Shown piece after piece: positions 1-6,549 of a DNA stretch of 9,283 nt. Location: positions 18,430-27,712 of the forward strand of contig JAHDHT010000015.1 in NCBI GenBank assembly GCA_020631175.1. The letters are read 5' to 3'. This DNA is from Chitinophagales bacterium (GTDB lineage: Bacteria; Bacteroidota; Bacteroidia; Chitinophagales; JAHDHT01). The notes beneath the pieces are model-generated. The model searched no databases. It saw only the letters and a list, made by a program, of their open reading frames with translations, and had not been told where the DNA came from. A program made the translations under genes and the position numbers. Every line of letters begins with the position of its first letter. Positions within the stretch are counted from its first letter, which is position 1.

Positions 1-2
1 GT

Positions 3-983
3 GTTTTAGCCAGTTCATATCCTAATAAAAAAGTAGTTATAATCGATAATAACTCAGAGGAAGCAATTTGCCCATTTGTCAAAAACGAATTTCCTGAAGT
101 AGAACTAATTAAGAACTCATCTAATGAAGGATTTGCGGGTGGTTATAATACCGGAATGTCGCAGGTTGAAGCTGATTATTTTGTTTTGTTAAATAATGAT
201 ATTGAAGTTGAACCAGGGTGGATCGAACCTATTATTGAATTAATGGAAGCCAATAAAGAAATCGGCGCTTGTCAGCCAAAAATTCGATCATGGCATAAGA
301 AAGATCATTTTGAATATGCAGGTGCATGTGGTGGCTTCCTGGATACAATGGCTTATCCCTTTTGCCGGGGAAGGATTTTTGATTCCATTGAAAAAGATGA
401 GGGTCAATATGATTCAACTATTGATTGTTTTTGGGCATCAGGTGCTGCTTTATTTATCCGATCATTTTTATGGAAACAATTTGAAGGCTTAGATAGAGAT
501 TTCTTTGCGCACATGGAAGAAATAGATTTGTGCTGGAGAATAAAGAACGCCGGTTATTCAATAAAAGTAGTTCCGGATTCAGTTGTTTATCATGTAGGAG
601 GAGGAACATTACCTTACAATACTCCTAATAAATTGTACTTAAATTATCGTAACAATTTATTTATGCTTCATAAAAATGAAGCTCAATTATGGTGGAAATT
701 ACCGGTAAGATTAGCGCTTGATGTTGTTAGTGCTTACCGTTTTTTATTGATGGGTTCTTTTTCATACTGGAAGGCTATTGCGAAAGCACATATTGATTAC
801 TTTACACAATTTTTTTATTGGCAAAAGAAAAGAAGAGCTACTTTTTTAAACAGAGAAAAGCATAAGATTTCTGAGAAAAATAATTCAGGAAGATATCAGC
901 AATTTATCATCATTGATTATTTTTTAAGAGGTAATAAATATTTTAATCAATTAAAACAATTTGAAAGAAACAGCGAAAAGTAG
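3..983 (+). CDS. Family 2 glycosyltransferase, 5' end cut by window edge
   Basis: This is a GT-A fold, family 2 glycosyltransferase of the rhamnosyltransferase-like (WbbL-type) group. It probably transfers an activated sugar onto a polysaccharide or lipid-linked glycan at the cytoplasmic face of the inner membrane. The frame is open from position 3, and 51 codons precede the ATG at 156. They encode the family's N-terminal signatures, VVIIDNNS and then GFAGGYNTG, so that ATG is internal and not the start. About 20 residues are missing. Further signatures are the nucleotide/metal-binding LLNNDIEVEPGW, the acceptor-side WASGAALFIR, the catalytic-region HMEEIDLCWRIK, and YHVGGGTL. The basic C-terminal tail after about 770 may include a membrane-associated stretch. 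The stop is TAG at 981-983. The next gene starts 23 bp before this stop, which suggests one operon. The sugar and acceptor cannot be told from sequence. Confidence 0.93.
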   Translation, partial: VLASSYPNKKVVIIDNNSEEAICPFVKNEFPEVELIKNSSNEGFAGGYNTGMSQVEADYFVLLNNDIEVEPGWIEPIIELMEANKEIGACQPKIRSWHKKDHFEYAGACGGFLDTMAYPFCRGRIFDSIEKDEGQYDSTIDCFWASGAALFIRSFLWKQFEGLDRDFFAHMEEIDLCWRIKNAGYSIKVVPDSVVYHVGGGTLPYNTPNKLYLNYRNNLFMLHKNEAQLWWKLPVRLALDVVSAYRFLLMGSFSYWKAIAKAHIDYFTQFFYWQKKRRATFLNREKHKISEKNNSGRYQQFIIIDYFLRGNKYFNQLKQFERNSEK

Positions 984-1719
984 ATTTTCAGATCGGGTTG
1001 AAAATTATGTAAAGTATCGTCCTTCCTACCCTAAAGAGATCATTTCATTTTTAGTTGACAAAATAGGGTTAAATGCTAACAATGTAGTTGCGGATATTGG
1101 ATCCGGTACAGGCTTATCATCACAACTATTTATTTCTTTGGGATGTACTGTTTTTGGTGTTGAACCTAACAAAGAAATGCGGGATGCATCAAGTATTATT
1201 TTTAAATCTGACAAACGATTTATTGCGATTGATGGAAGTGCCGAGCATTCAGGTTTAGAAGATGATGAAATAGATTTAGTTATTGCAGGACAAGCTTTTC
1301 ATTGGTTTGATGAACATAATGCAAAAAAAGAGTTTAACAGAATACTCAAAAAAGGAGGAGCTATTCTTTTAATGTGGAATTCAAGAGATAATGAAGATGC
1401 CTTCCAGATTGAATATGAAGCTTTATTAAAGCAAGAAATCTCTAATTATAAAGAAGTCTTACATAGAAATATTAGTGATCGTTTGATTGCAGATTTTTTG
1501 AGTCCCCTTAAGTTGGTCAAAAAGCAATTCGTTAATAAACAGCACTTTAACTTCGAACAATTAAAAGGCAGACTTCTATCTTCTTCTTACTGTCCTCAGG
1601 AAGGAGCTGAAATCATTTCACTATTTAAAAAACTGGAATATCTTTATGAAAAATATAGTACAAATGATCAAATTGAATTCAAATATAAAACACAATTATA
1701 TCTCGGAATTGAAGCTTAA
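961..1719 (+). CDS. Class I SAM-dependent methyltransferase (TTG start)
   Basis: A complete class I (Rossmann-fold) methyltransferase of the Methyltransf_11 type, 252 residues. Motif I is ADIGSGTG (residues 44-51). The acidic ribose-binding residue is E68 in FGVEPN. D91-G92 follow at the next strand, and AGQAFHWF (109-116) is the post-motif signature of the subgroup that also opens with an NYVKYRPSYP-like segment (residues 15-24 here). The start is forced: the frame has a TAA at 952-954 and no ATG until codon 73, beyond motif I, so TTG at 961 is the only sensible start. The gene overlaps the glycosyltransferase by 23 bp and is overlapped by the FKBP gene, so the three are probably co-transcribed. 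The substrate is unknown. A sugar or lipid acceptor would suit the neighbouring glycosyltransferase, but that is inference from position only. Confidence 0.93.
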   Translation: MKETAKSRFSDRVENYVKYRPSYPKEIISFLVDKIGLNANNVVADIGSGTGLSSQLFISLGCTVFGVEPNKEMRDASSIIFKSDKRFIAIDGSAEHSGLEDDEIDLVIAGQAFHWFDEHNAKKEFNRILKKGGAILLMWNSRDNEDAFQIEYEALLKQEISNYKEVLHRNISDRLIADFLSPLKLVKKQFVNKQHFNFEQLKGRLLSSSYCPQEGAEIISLFKKLEYLYEKYSTNDQIEFKYKTQLYLGIEA

Positions 1720-2161
1720 ACAAGTTGTTCATTTCTTATTGTTTGTTTTAGTTTTATGCCTTACACCTTCTTGTAATAAAGAGAAAAAAATAATGGAGGA
1801 GAATGAGGCTACGATTCTTGAATACCTTGAAAATCAAAATTTAAGTGCTGAAAAAACTTCGAGCGGATTGTATTATCGAATTGTTCAAGAGGGCAACGGA
1901 GAATTTCCAAGTGTAGCAAATACGGTTACGGTCAACTATCGTGGATATTTTACTGATGGAAGTACTTTTGATGAAAATGATGACATTTCATTTCCACTAA
2001 ATGCAGTTATTTTAGGCTGGCAGGAAGGAATTCCTTTAATTTCAAAAGGTGGAAGCGCGTCATTATTCATTCCTTCACATTTAGGTTACGGCTCAAATCC
2101 TCCTCCTGGAATTCCTGCTGATGAAGTTTTAATTTTTGATGTGGATTTATTAGACTTTTAG
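1709..2161 (+). CDS. FKBP-type peptidyl-prolyl cis-trans isomerase, predicted lipoprotein
   Basis: This enzyme catalyses cis-trans isomerisation of X-Pro bonds during protein folding, here probably on the periplasmic side of a membrane. From a TTG at 1709 the protein has 150 residues: a short basic start, a hydrophobic stretch (about residues 6-18), then a lipobox-like LTPSC with Cys22 as the lipidation site. The FKBP domain fills residues 66-150. The usual pocket residues are visible: Y77 in VNYRG, F87-D88 in STFDE, V100-I101 and W104 in VILGW, Y127 in GYG, and F143. The start is uncertain. ATGs at 1646 and 1664 are in frame, but they would overlap the methyltransferase by 74 or 56 bp and put about 20 polar residues before the signal peptide. 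TTG 1709 gives an 11-bp overlap and a normal signal peptide. The ATG at 1793 would lose the signal altogether. Confidence 0.9.
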   Translation: MKLKQVVHFLLFVLVLCLTPSCNKEKKIMEENEATILEYLENQNLSAEKTSSGLYYRIVQEGNGEFPSVANTVTVNYRGYFTDGSTFDENDDISFPLNAVILGWQEGIPLISKGGSASLFIPSHLGYGSNPPPGIPADEVLIFDVDLLDF

Positions 2162-2176
2162 ATCATTTAAAATGAT
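2162..2176 (+). other. Short AT-rich inverted repeat after the FKBP gene
   Basis: Perfect 7-bp arms ATCATTT and AAATGAT are separated by one base, directly after the FKBP stop codon. The hairpin is weak (almost all A-T, and a 1-nt loop cannot form as drawn) and has no T tract after it. It is a poor intrinsic terminator and could be chance. The 60-bp gap up to 2222 holds no clear TAnnTTTG promoter box, so whether the next gene has its own promoter is open. Confidence 0.25.
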
Positions 2177-2221
2177 TCGTAATTAACAATTATGAAACAT
2201 TTTCGTATTAATATATAGAAA

Positions 2222-3751
2222 ATGGCTCAAAGCCTGTTAAATACGATTCATCAGTTTGTTCAACACTTAGATAAAGGACAGCATTTACAGCTAAAGCGTT
2301 TTTTTAAGCGAAAAAAGTTTCGGACTAAGTCTTATGAAACTTTATATGGAATTTTATTTGAAACGAAGCAATATCGCTCTTCTACTATCAGGCGTCTGCT
2401 TAAGGAAGAAGGGATAAATTACACTTCAAGTTTTGCCAAAAGATTTTATGAGATCATTCAAAAGGAAGTTATCGGACTTTCAAAAGAAGAATTGAATTTT
2501 TCGTTAGCAAAGTATTTCAGTCAAAATGATCTGGTTAATAATTCATTATATCATCTTGATCAGGCATTAAATTCTTCAATAACCGGATCTAATTTAGCTA
2601 AACGAACGGAAGCCTTACAATTAAAGCTATCTACTCTTGTAATGCGCACTGAAGCTGAGTCTGAAGAGATTCTCCAGTTAGGCGAAGCTTTTAAAAAACT
2701 AAATTATCAAAACTTCATCTACAATCAGATGCATTATATTGGTTGTTTGGCTATTCTCGAAATGGATAAATATGAAAACAACCAGTTTCTTTTAGAGGAA
2801 CTATTAGATGAATATATTTCAAACATTCCTGATGAAGGAAAACTAGAAGATGTTTTAGAAGATTACATTCTTCGAATTGGCGGAATATTATATCTGGCGT
2901 CGGATAAAAATAAACGAGCATCAGCACTTTACATAAAATTATTTAACTACCCGTTTCTTCCGTTTGGAAGAATGATTGACACTATTTATCGATGTGAGTT
3001 ATCATGTCAAGTTTATTTTCAAAAGTCCTACATAAGATTATTTGAAGAAAAAATTGAAAATAACTTATACTCTGAAATAGAGCGAAATTTTTTGAAAGAT
3101 ACATTGTTTGCTCTTTCTTTATTTAATCAAAAAACAAGATTAAATATTGAAACACTATCTCTGATTCAGAATCATAATTATGATGCTATCATAAATCCAC
3201 AAACTCAGGTGCAAAATAAAGCGGATAACTTCCGTTTAACAAGAGACTTTATTGTTGGCAAAATATATCTGGCTGTATTACTAAAGTTTGGCCAAAATTA
3301 CCTATACCAGAAACTAATCCCCATTGAAGGTATTCAAAAAGCGATTCATAAAAATCGTACTAAGAGCACAGAAGGGAAACTGTTATTATATATTTTGAAT
3401 TTGATTCGAATGAAAGACTATGAGACTGCTACTTACTTCATAAGTATTTCAAGAAGGTTTTTTAAAAGGAAAAACTTTACTAAAAACTTCTATTATAAGA
3501 TGTATGAGTTTTTGAATGAATTTTTAAAACTAGACAAAAAGAGTACTCAATTTGAACTTGAAATTCCTAATCAAAAAATAGAAGCATTACTTTTAAAATA
3601 CTTCAAAAGAGAAAGCGAAATAAACGGAGATTTTGAATTAATGGGGCTATGGGATTTTAAAAATAATTTATTAGCTGTTTTATTTAACAAGGCTCCTTAT
3701 TTACTTACAAGAAAAGACAAGAATCTCATTAATAATTTGGAATCTCGATAA
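2222..3751 (+). CDS. Uncharacterised 509-residue helical, basic protein
   Basis: I do not recognise a characterised family. The protein starts at ATG 2222 without a signal peptide or an obvious membrane segment, so it is probably cytoplasmic. It is rich in Lys, Leu, Phe, Tyr and Asn and looks almost wholly alpha-helical, as in helical-repeat (TPR-like) proteins, though no repeat unit is clean enough to call. The N-terminus has a compact basic module: LDKGQHLQLKRFFKRKKF at residues 16-33, then an aromatic helix (SYETLYGILF) and a second basic helix (SSTIRRLLKEE). This resembles the opening of a group of conserved hypothetical proteins of Bacteroidota (an EKRYFKLF-like motif), but that is a recollection to be tested. 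A second basic-aromatic patch, SRRFFKRKNFTKNFYYKMYEF, begins near residue 407. The 3' end overlaps the convergent kinase gene by 23 bp. Real coding is supported by the long open frame and neighbour-like codon use. Confidence 0.85.
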   Translation: MAQSLLNTIHQFVQHLDKGQHLQLKRFFKRKKFRTKSYETLYGILFETKQYRSSTIRRLLKEEGINYTSSFAKRFYEIIQKEVIGLSKEELNFSLAKYFSQNDLVNNSLYHLDQALNSSITGSNLAKRTEALQLKLSTLVMRTEAESEEILQLGEAFKKLNYQNFIYNQMHYIGCLAILEMDKYENNQFLLEELLDEYISNIPDEGKLEDVLEDYILRIGGILYLASDKNKRASALYIKLFNYPFLPFGRMIDTIYRCELSCQVYFQKSYIRLFEEKIENNLYSEIERNFLKDTLFALSLFNQKTRLNIETLSLIQNHNYDAIINPQTQVQNKADNFRLTRDFIVGKIYLAVLLKFGQNYLYQKLIPIEGIQKAIHKNRTKSTEGKLLLYILNLIRMKDYETATYFISISRRFFKRKNFTKNFYYKMYEFLNEFLKLDKKSTQFELEIPNQKIEALLLKYFKRESEINGDFELMGLWDFKNNLLAVLFNKAPYLLTRKDKNLINNLESR

Positions 3752-4694
3752 AAAAGGTTGACCCTGAAATTCCATCCGATTCAACCCATATTTTTCCTTT
3801 ATGAATTTCTACTGTACGTTTACAAATAGATAAACCTAAACCTGCGCCCTGGAAATCTTTATACGAATTCAATCGTTGATACATTCCAAAAATAACTTCA
3901 GAATATTGCGGGTCTATGCCAATTCCATTGTCTGCTACCGAAACTTTAACCATTTCTGCGTTAACTACGGCGTCAATTCTAATAATTGGCTTCTTTTTTT
4001 TCGGTACAAATTTTATGGCATTTTTAATTAAATTTTGAATTAATTGATATACGCTGAATCTGTTCATCAATACATCTTTCATTCCAGTATAATTGAAGGA
4101 AATTTTTGCTGTGCTTTCGTTTAAAATGGCCTCAAGATCAAATAAAATTTCATTAATCAATTGTTTTAAATTCACCGATTTGAACTGAAGTCCGTCGTGA
4201 TTCATCTTAGCTAGTGTCAATGTATTTTCAACAATTCCAATCATTCGATTTCCCGAGCTCTGAATCAAATCTATTATTACTTTTTCTTCATCAATCAGTC
4301 GATCAAAACAAATATCTTTCAGACAACCGGTCAGATGAGTCATTGTTTTAAGTGGTTCTTTTAAATCATGTGCTATTGTGTATGCTAATTTTTCCAACTG
4401 CTGATTTGAAAATCGATAATCATTAATTGATTTTTCCAGTTTTTCAATTTTGCGTTCATTATTAATGTGAACAGCCTTTAGTTTATTATGATTGGTTTTA
4501 TCTATCGTAACCTGTTTAATCATAAACTTAGGTCCATCCCAGAAAGGAATTAAAATAATTTCTACTTCTAGTTTTTGCCCCCCTTTTGTTTTATGTTCTG
4601 AATTAAAATGAACACTTATACCGGATGTTAATTTTTGAAGATTAGATTTATACCTTTCAACATACTTTGAATCTTTATTTTTTCGCAAGCCCAT
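3729..4694 (-). CDS. Sensor histidine kinase, C-terminal part (end of PAS 2, DHp, ATPase) of a frameshifted gene
   Basis: This frame holds the catalytic half of a membrane-free sensor histidine kinase. From its first ATG it has 321 residues. Residues 6-66 are the second half of a PAS domain (core strand GGQKLEVEIILIPF). A short coiled linker (72-100) follows, then the dimerisation/phosphoacceptor domain with H109 in AYTIAHDLKEPL, then the HATPase domain. The N box is NLIKNAIKF (N225), the G1 box DNGIG (D255), the F-box region FGMYQRL, and the G2 box GAGLGLSI (283-290). All catalytic boxes are intact. It would autophosphorylate on H109 and pass phosphate to a response regulator; none is encoded in this window. 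The ATG at 4694 is unlikely to be a true start, because it cuts a PAS domain in two. Joined with the 4628-5290 frame it gives one kinase of about 520 residues. Confidence 0.88.
   Translation of the reverse strand: MGLRKNKDSKYVERYKSNLQKLTSGISVHFNSEHKTKGGQKLEVEIILIPFWDGPKFMIKQVTIDKTNHNKLKAVHINNERKIEKLEKSINDYRFSNQQLEKLAYTIAHDLKEPLKTMTHLTGCLKDICFDRLIDEEKVIIDLIQSSGNRMIGIVENTLTLAKMNHDGLQFKSVNLKQLINEILFDLEAILNESTAKISFNYTGMKDVLMNRFSVYQLIQNLIKNAIKFVPKKKKPIIRIDAVVNAEMVKVSVADNGIGIDPQYSEVIFGMYQRLNSYKDFQGAGLGLSICKRTVEIHKGKIWVESDGISGSTFFIEIPNY
3756..3786 (+). terminator. Possible weak terminator for the 509-residue gene
   Basis: The arms GGTTGA and TCAACC (6 bp, 19-nt loop) lie just after the stop of the + strand gene and are followed by CATATTTTTCC. 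The structure sits inside the 3' coding end of the convergent kinase gene. The long loop makes it weak. On the - strand the same hairpin is followed by six Ts, but that would end the kinase mRNA before its stop codon. Confidence 0.2.
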
Positions 4695-5290
4695 GCAAGA
4701 TCAATTGCCGTTAGTTCAGAAAGTTCTATTCGCTCATAACCATACAATTCAACAAAGCTTTTGTTACAGTCTATATATTTCTTTAGTTCAAAGTCAAAAA
4801 TAGCAATGGCATTTGGAGCGTTTTGAAAAACAAAATTGTACTTAGAGTATTTTGAATTCTGAATCAACTCATCTTTGTTTTCAATTTCTTTATAACATGA
4901 CAATATGTATTGTTCACCATTTTGATGAATTAAATTTCGGGTAACCTGAACAAATAATGGTGATTTATCAATTGTTGTTAATTCACATTGCATTTCGTAG
5001 GTTTTAATTTTACCTCTGCACATTTCAAGGTCAGTACCATTAAATTCAGCAAGACCAATATTATATAAAATCAAACTTCCTAGATTCTCCGATCCGGGAT
5101 TTACCGGAACTCTAAATAGTTGTTTAAACGCATTATTGAAGTATTCAAGCTTTTGAGTCTTGATGTTTTGTAGGGTATGTGCTATTGGAAAAGAATCAAG
5201 TAAAGATTTATACTCTATCTGCTCATACAATTCACAGTTATTCGGGTTATTGGGATTTAGGTGTCCCATAACAGAAGATGAAGTGCCCAT
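4628..5290 (-). CDS. Sensor histidine kinase, N-terminal part (PAS 1 and start of PAS 2) of a frameshifted gene
   Basis: This is the sensory half of the kinase continued in 3729-4694. From ATG 5290 it encodes 220 residues without a signal peptide or membrane helix, so sensing is cytoplasmic. PAS 1 covers about residues 25-137 (SLLDSFPIAHTLQN at its start, RNLIHQNGEQYILSCYKEI at its end). PAS 2 begins near residue 151 with YNFVFQNAPNAIAIFDFE and the conserved IDCNKSFVELYGYERIEL, but ends abruptly. After E203-K204 the frame enters a non-homologous 16-residue tail and stops at 4628-4630. The missing rest of PAS 2 is in the other frame from about 4680 downward. No ligand can be inferred: no haem- or flavin-binding motif is obvious. 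If the break is real in the organism, this product would be a PAS protein without kinase activity. Confidence 0.82.
   Translation of the reverse strand: MGTSSSVMGHLNPNNPNNCELYEQIEYKSLLDSFPIAHTLQNIKTQKLEYFNNAFKQLFRVPVNPGSENLGSLILYNIGLAEFNGTDLEMCRGKIKTYEMQCELTTIDKSPLFVQVTRNLIHQNGEQYILSCYKEIENKDELIQNSKYSKYNFVFQNAPNAIAIFDFELKKYIDCNKSFVELYGYERIELSELTAIDLAWACEKIKIQSMLKGINLIFKN
4678..4683 (-). other. Six-A tract at the kinase frame break
   Basis: The coding strand reads GCG, six As, then TAAAG. Upstream the frame reads GAA AAA ATA. Downstream homology needs AAA AAT AAA GAT, which is obtained with seven As. The break in PAS homology falls exactly here. The likely causes are a homopolymer sequencing or assembly error, or a real one-base deletion. 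The tract is not a canonical X XXY YYZ heptamer for programmed -1 frameshifting. Confidence 0.75.
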
Positions 5291-5338
5291 ATTAAACGAT
5301 TTTTCTGTTTAAATTTTCATACCGTAACCCAACGATTA

Positions 5339-5367
5339 CAAAAATAAGACCCTATTTATATGTGAAA
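5339..5367 (-). promoter_or_regulatory. Candidate Bacteroidota promoter for the kinase gene
   Basis: On the - strand, TATTTTTG (5346 down to 5339) matches the Bacteroidota -7 box TAnnTTTG exactly. TTTC (5367 down to 5364) matches the -33 TTTG at three of four bases, with a 17-nt spacer, slightly short. Transcription would start near 5332, leaving a leader of about 40 nt before ATG 5290. Such boxes can occur by chance in AT-rich DNA. Confidence 0.4.
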
Positions 5368-5409
5368 CTAATAAAAAAGACATTTTATATCAATATTAAA
5401 AAGTCAAAT

Positions 5410-5438
5410 ATATGATTATCAATATTTTATAATCATAT
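5410..5438. repeat. Perfect 10-bp inverted repeat
   Basis: The arms ATATGATTAT (5410-5419) and ATAATCATAT (5429-5438) flank a 9-nt spacer. The repeat lies about 95 bp past the end of the glycoside hydrolase gene and about 45 bp upstream of the candidate kinase promoter. It could be an operator or a weak - strand terminator, since a CTTTTT run lies 9 bp beyond it on that strand. The stem is nearly all A-T. Confidence 0.4.
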
Positions 5439-5532
5439 TATATAACATAAATAACAATTTCCTAATGTTTCAATGTAACACTAATTGTATACTTAAAGAC
5501 TAATTGTTAAACTAAAGCAAGAACTGTTGGTA

Positions 5533-6549
5533 TCAGTTGGAGTAGTACTGTCGAATAATTTCTTCAACCGGTTTATTTTGCGGCGTGTAATCTTTGTCTC
5601 TAAAGCTGCTTTGAGCTTCATCGTTGTGATACCATTTCCAGATAAATCCTCCGGCAAACCACTGTTCATTCCAAAGTGATTTATATAAGGCCTCGAAGGC
5701 ATTATTTTGTGCTTCAAAATTTAGCTGAACAGCTGATCGGTCTTTCTCATTTTCCCAATTTTTCCATGCTGTAAAATCACAACTCATATAACCGTATTCA
5801 GTAAATAAAATAGGCTTTTCAGTCAGCTTAGAAAAAGCTTTAAGATCAGATTTTATATTCAGCCATGCTTTCTGTAAATCAGATACTTCTGGTGTTTTTT
5901 CATTTAACAATTGAAAGTAGGCACTAATTCCAATATAGTCTAATCCTTCCCAAAAAGGAATATTCTGGTAATGATCCCAATTTGATGAATAAGTTAATTC
6001 GCCAGTATAAATTTTACGCACTTTGATAATTAAATCATTCCAGAAATCTGGTCTTTTAACCGCGGCAATTTTATATTCGGTTCCTATACAAAATAGTTCA
6101 ATTTGATTTTCTTCGGCTATTTCTGCAAAGCTTAAAATGAAATGTTTATAATCAGTTTCCCATTTGATCCAATCTTCTTCTGATTCCAGATCAAATTCTC
6201 CTACCCAGGAATTCATCATCCAAACCTGCGGTTTGAGCATAATTTTCAAGTTTTGTGCTCTGGCGTATTCAATTATTTTTCGGATACCTTCGGGGCGTTC
6301 TCCCCACCATTGCATTCGACTGTCAAATGTAATTTTTGGCTGACCTTTTCTTGCGAATGCATATGGAGACAATGCAATCCAATCAGCATCTACTGAATGG
6401 ACGGATGACAAATAAGCTGCAGGAAAATCATTAGAAGGAGATACAAAACTGACTCCATCCTTTTTTTCATCCACACAAACCTGAGCCAACAGACTGTTAG
6501 TAGAAAAACAAACTAATAGTAGTAATAAGATTTTGTTTTTAAGCTTCAT
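5533..6549 (-). CDS. Secreted glycoside hydrolase, GH113-like TIM barrel
   Basis: This is an exported glycosidase of the GH113-like type; the characterised GH113 enzymes are beta-mannanases. From ATG 6549 the protein has 338 residues, with a signal peptide at residues 1-22 (MKLKNK, a leucine-rich core, cleavage likely after SLLA). The barrel shows the family's landmarks: DADWIALSPYAF, MQWWGE, IMLKPQVW, FCIGTEYK with the likely acid/base Glu158, SSNWDHY, LDYIGISAYF, ILFTEYGY with the likely nucleophile Glu251, and GGFIWKWY near the end. Upstream in-frame codons to 6633 would put 28 residues before the signal peptide and overlap aroQ by 95 bp, so 6549 is preferred. It overlaps aroQ by 11 bp (ATGAAGCTTAA contains this start and the aroQ stop), so translation is probably coupled. 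There is no C-terminal sorting domain; a periplasmic location is likely. The substrate is unproven. Confidence 0.9.
   Translation of the reverse strand: MKLKNKILLLLLVCFSTNSLLAQVCVDEKKDGVSFVSPSNDFPAAYLSSVHSVDADWIALSPYAFARKGQPKITFDSRMQWWGERPEGIRKIIEYARAQNLKIMLKPQVWMMNSWVGEFDLESEEDWIKWETDYKHFILSFAEIAEENQIELFCIGTEYKIAAVKRPDFWNDLIIKVRKIYTGELTYSSNWDHYQNIPFWEGLDYIGISAYFQLLNEKTPEVSDLQKAWLNIKSDLKAFSKLTEKPILFTEYGYMSCDFTAWKNWENEKDRSAVQLNFEAQNNAFEALYKSLWNEQWFAGGFIWKWYHNDEAQSSFRDKDYTPQNKPVEEIIRQYYSN

Larger units (their letters stand above)
5291..5532. other. AT-rich intergenic region between kinase and glycoside hydrolase genes
   Basis: These 242 bp, about four-fifths A+T, lie upstream of the kinase gene and downstream of the glycoside hydrolase gene; both are on the - strand. 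No open frame with coding character is present. The region contains a candidate kinase promoter (5339-5367), a perfect 10-bp inverted repeat (5410-5438), and a 9-bp direct repeat ACTAATTGT at 5480-5488 and 5499-5507, whose copies start 19 bp apart. The direct repeat may be chance in such biased sequence. No strong terminator for the glycoside hydrolase gene is visible. Confidence 0.6.

Noticed and set aside
156..983. Glycosyltransferase starting at the ATG at 156
   Set aside because: The frame is open to position 3 and the upstream codons encode conserved family 2 motifs (VVIIDNNS, GFAGGYNTG), so this ATG is internal.
4678..4683. Programmed -1 ribosomal frameshift at the kinase A tract
   Set aside because: The zero-frame codons GAA AAA ATA do not form a canonical X XXY YYZ heptamer, and no strong stem-loop or pseudoknot is apparent just downstream. 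A simple indel is the more economical explanation, though slippage is not excluded.
5522..5538. Hairpin AACTG/CAGTT at the end of the glycosidase gene as a terminator
   Set aside because: The 5-bp stem overlaps the stop codon and has no T tract after it on the - strand.
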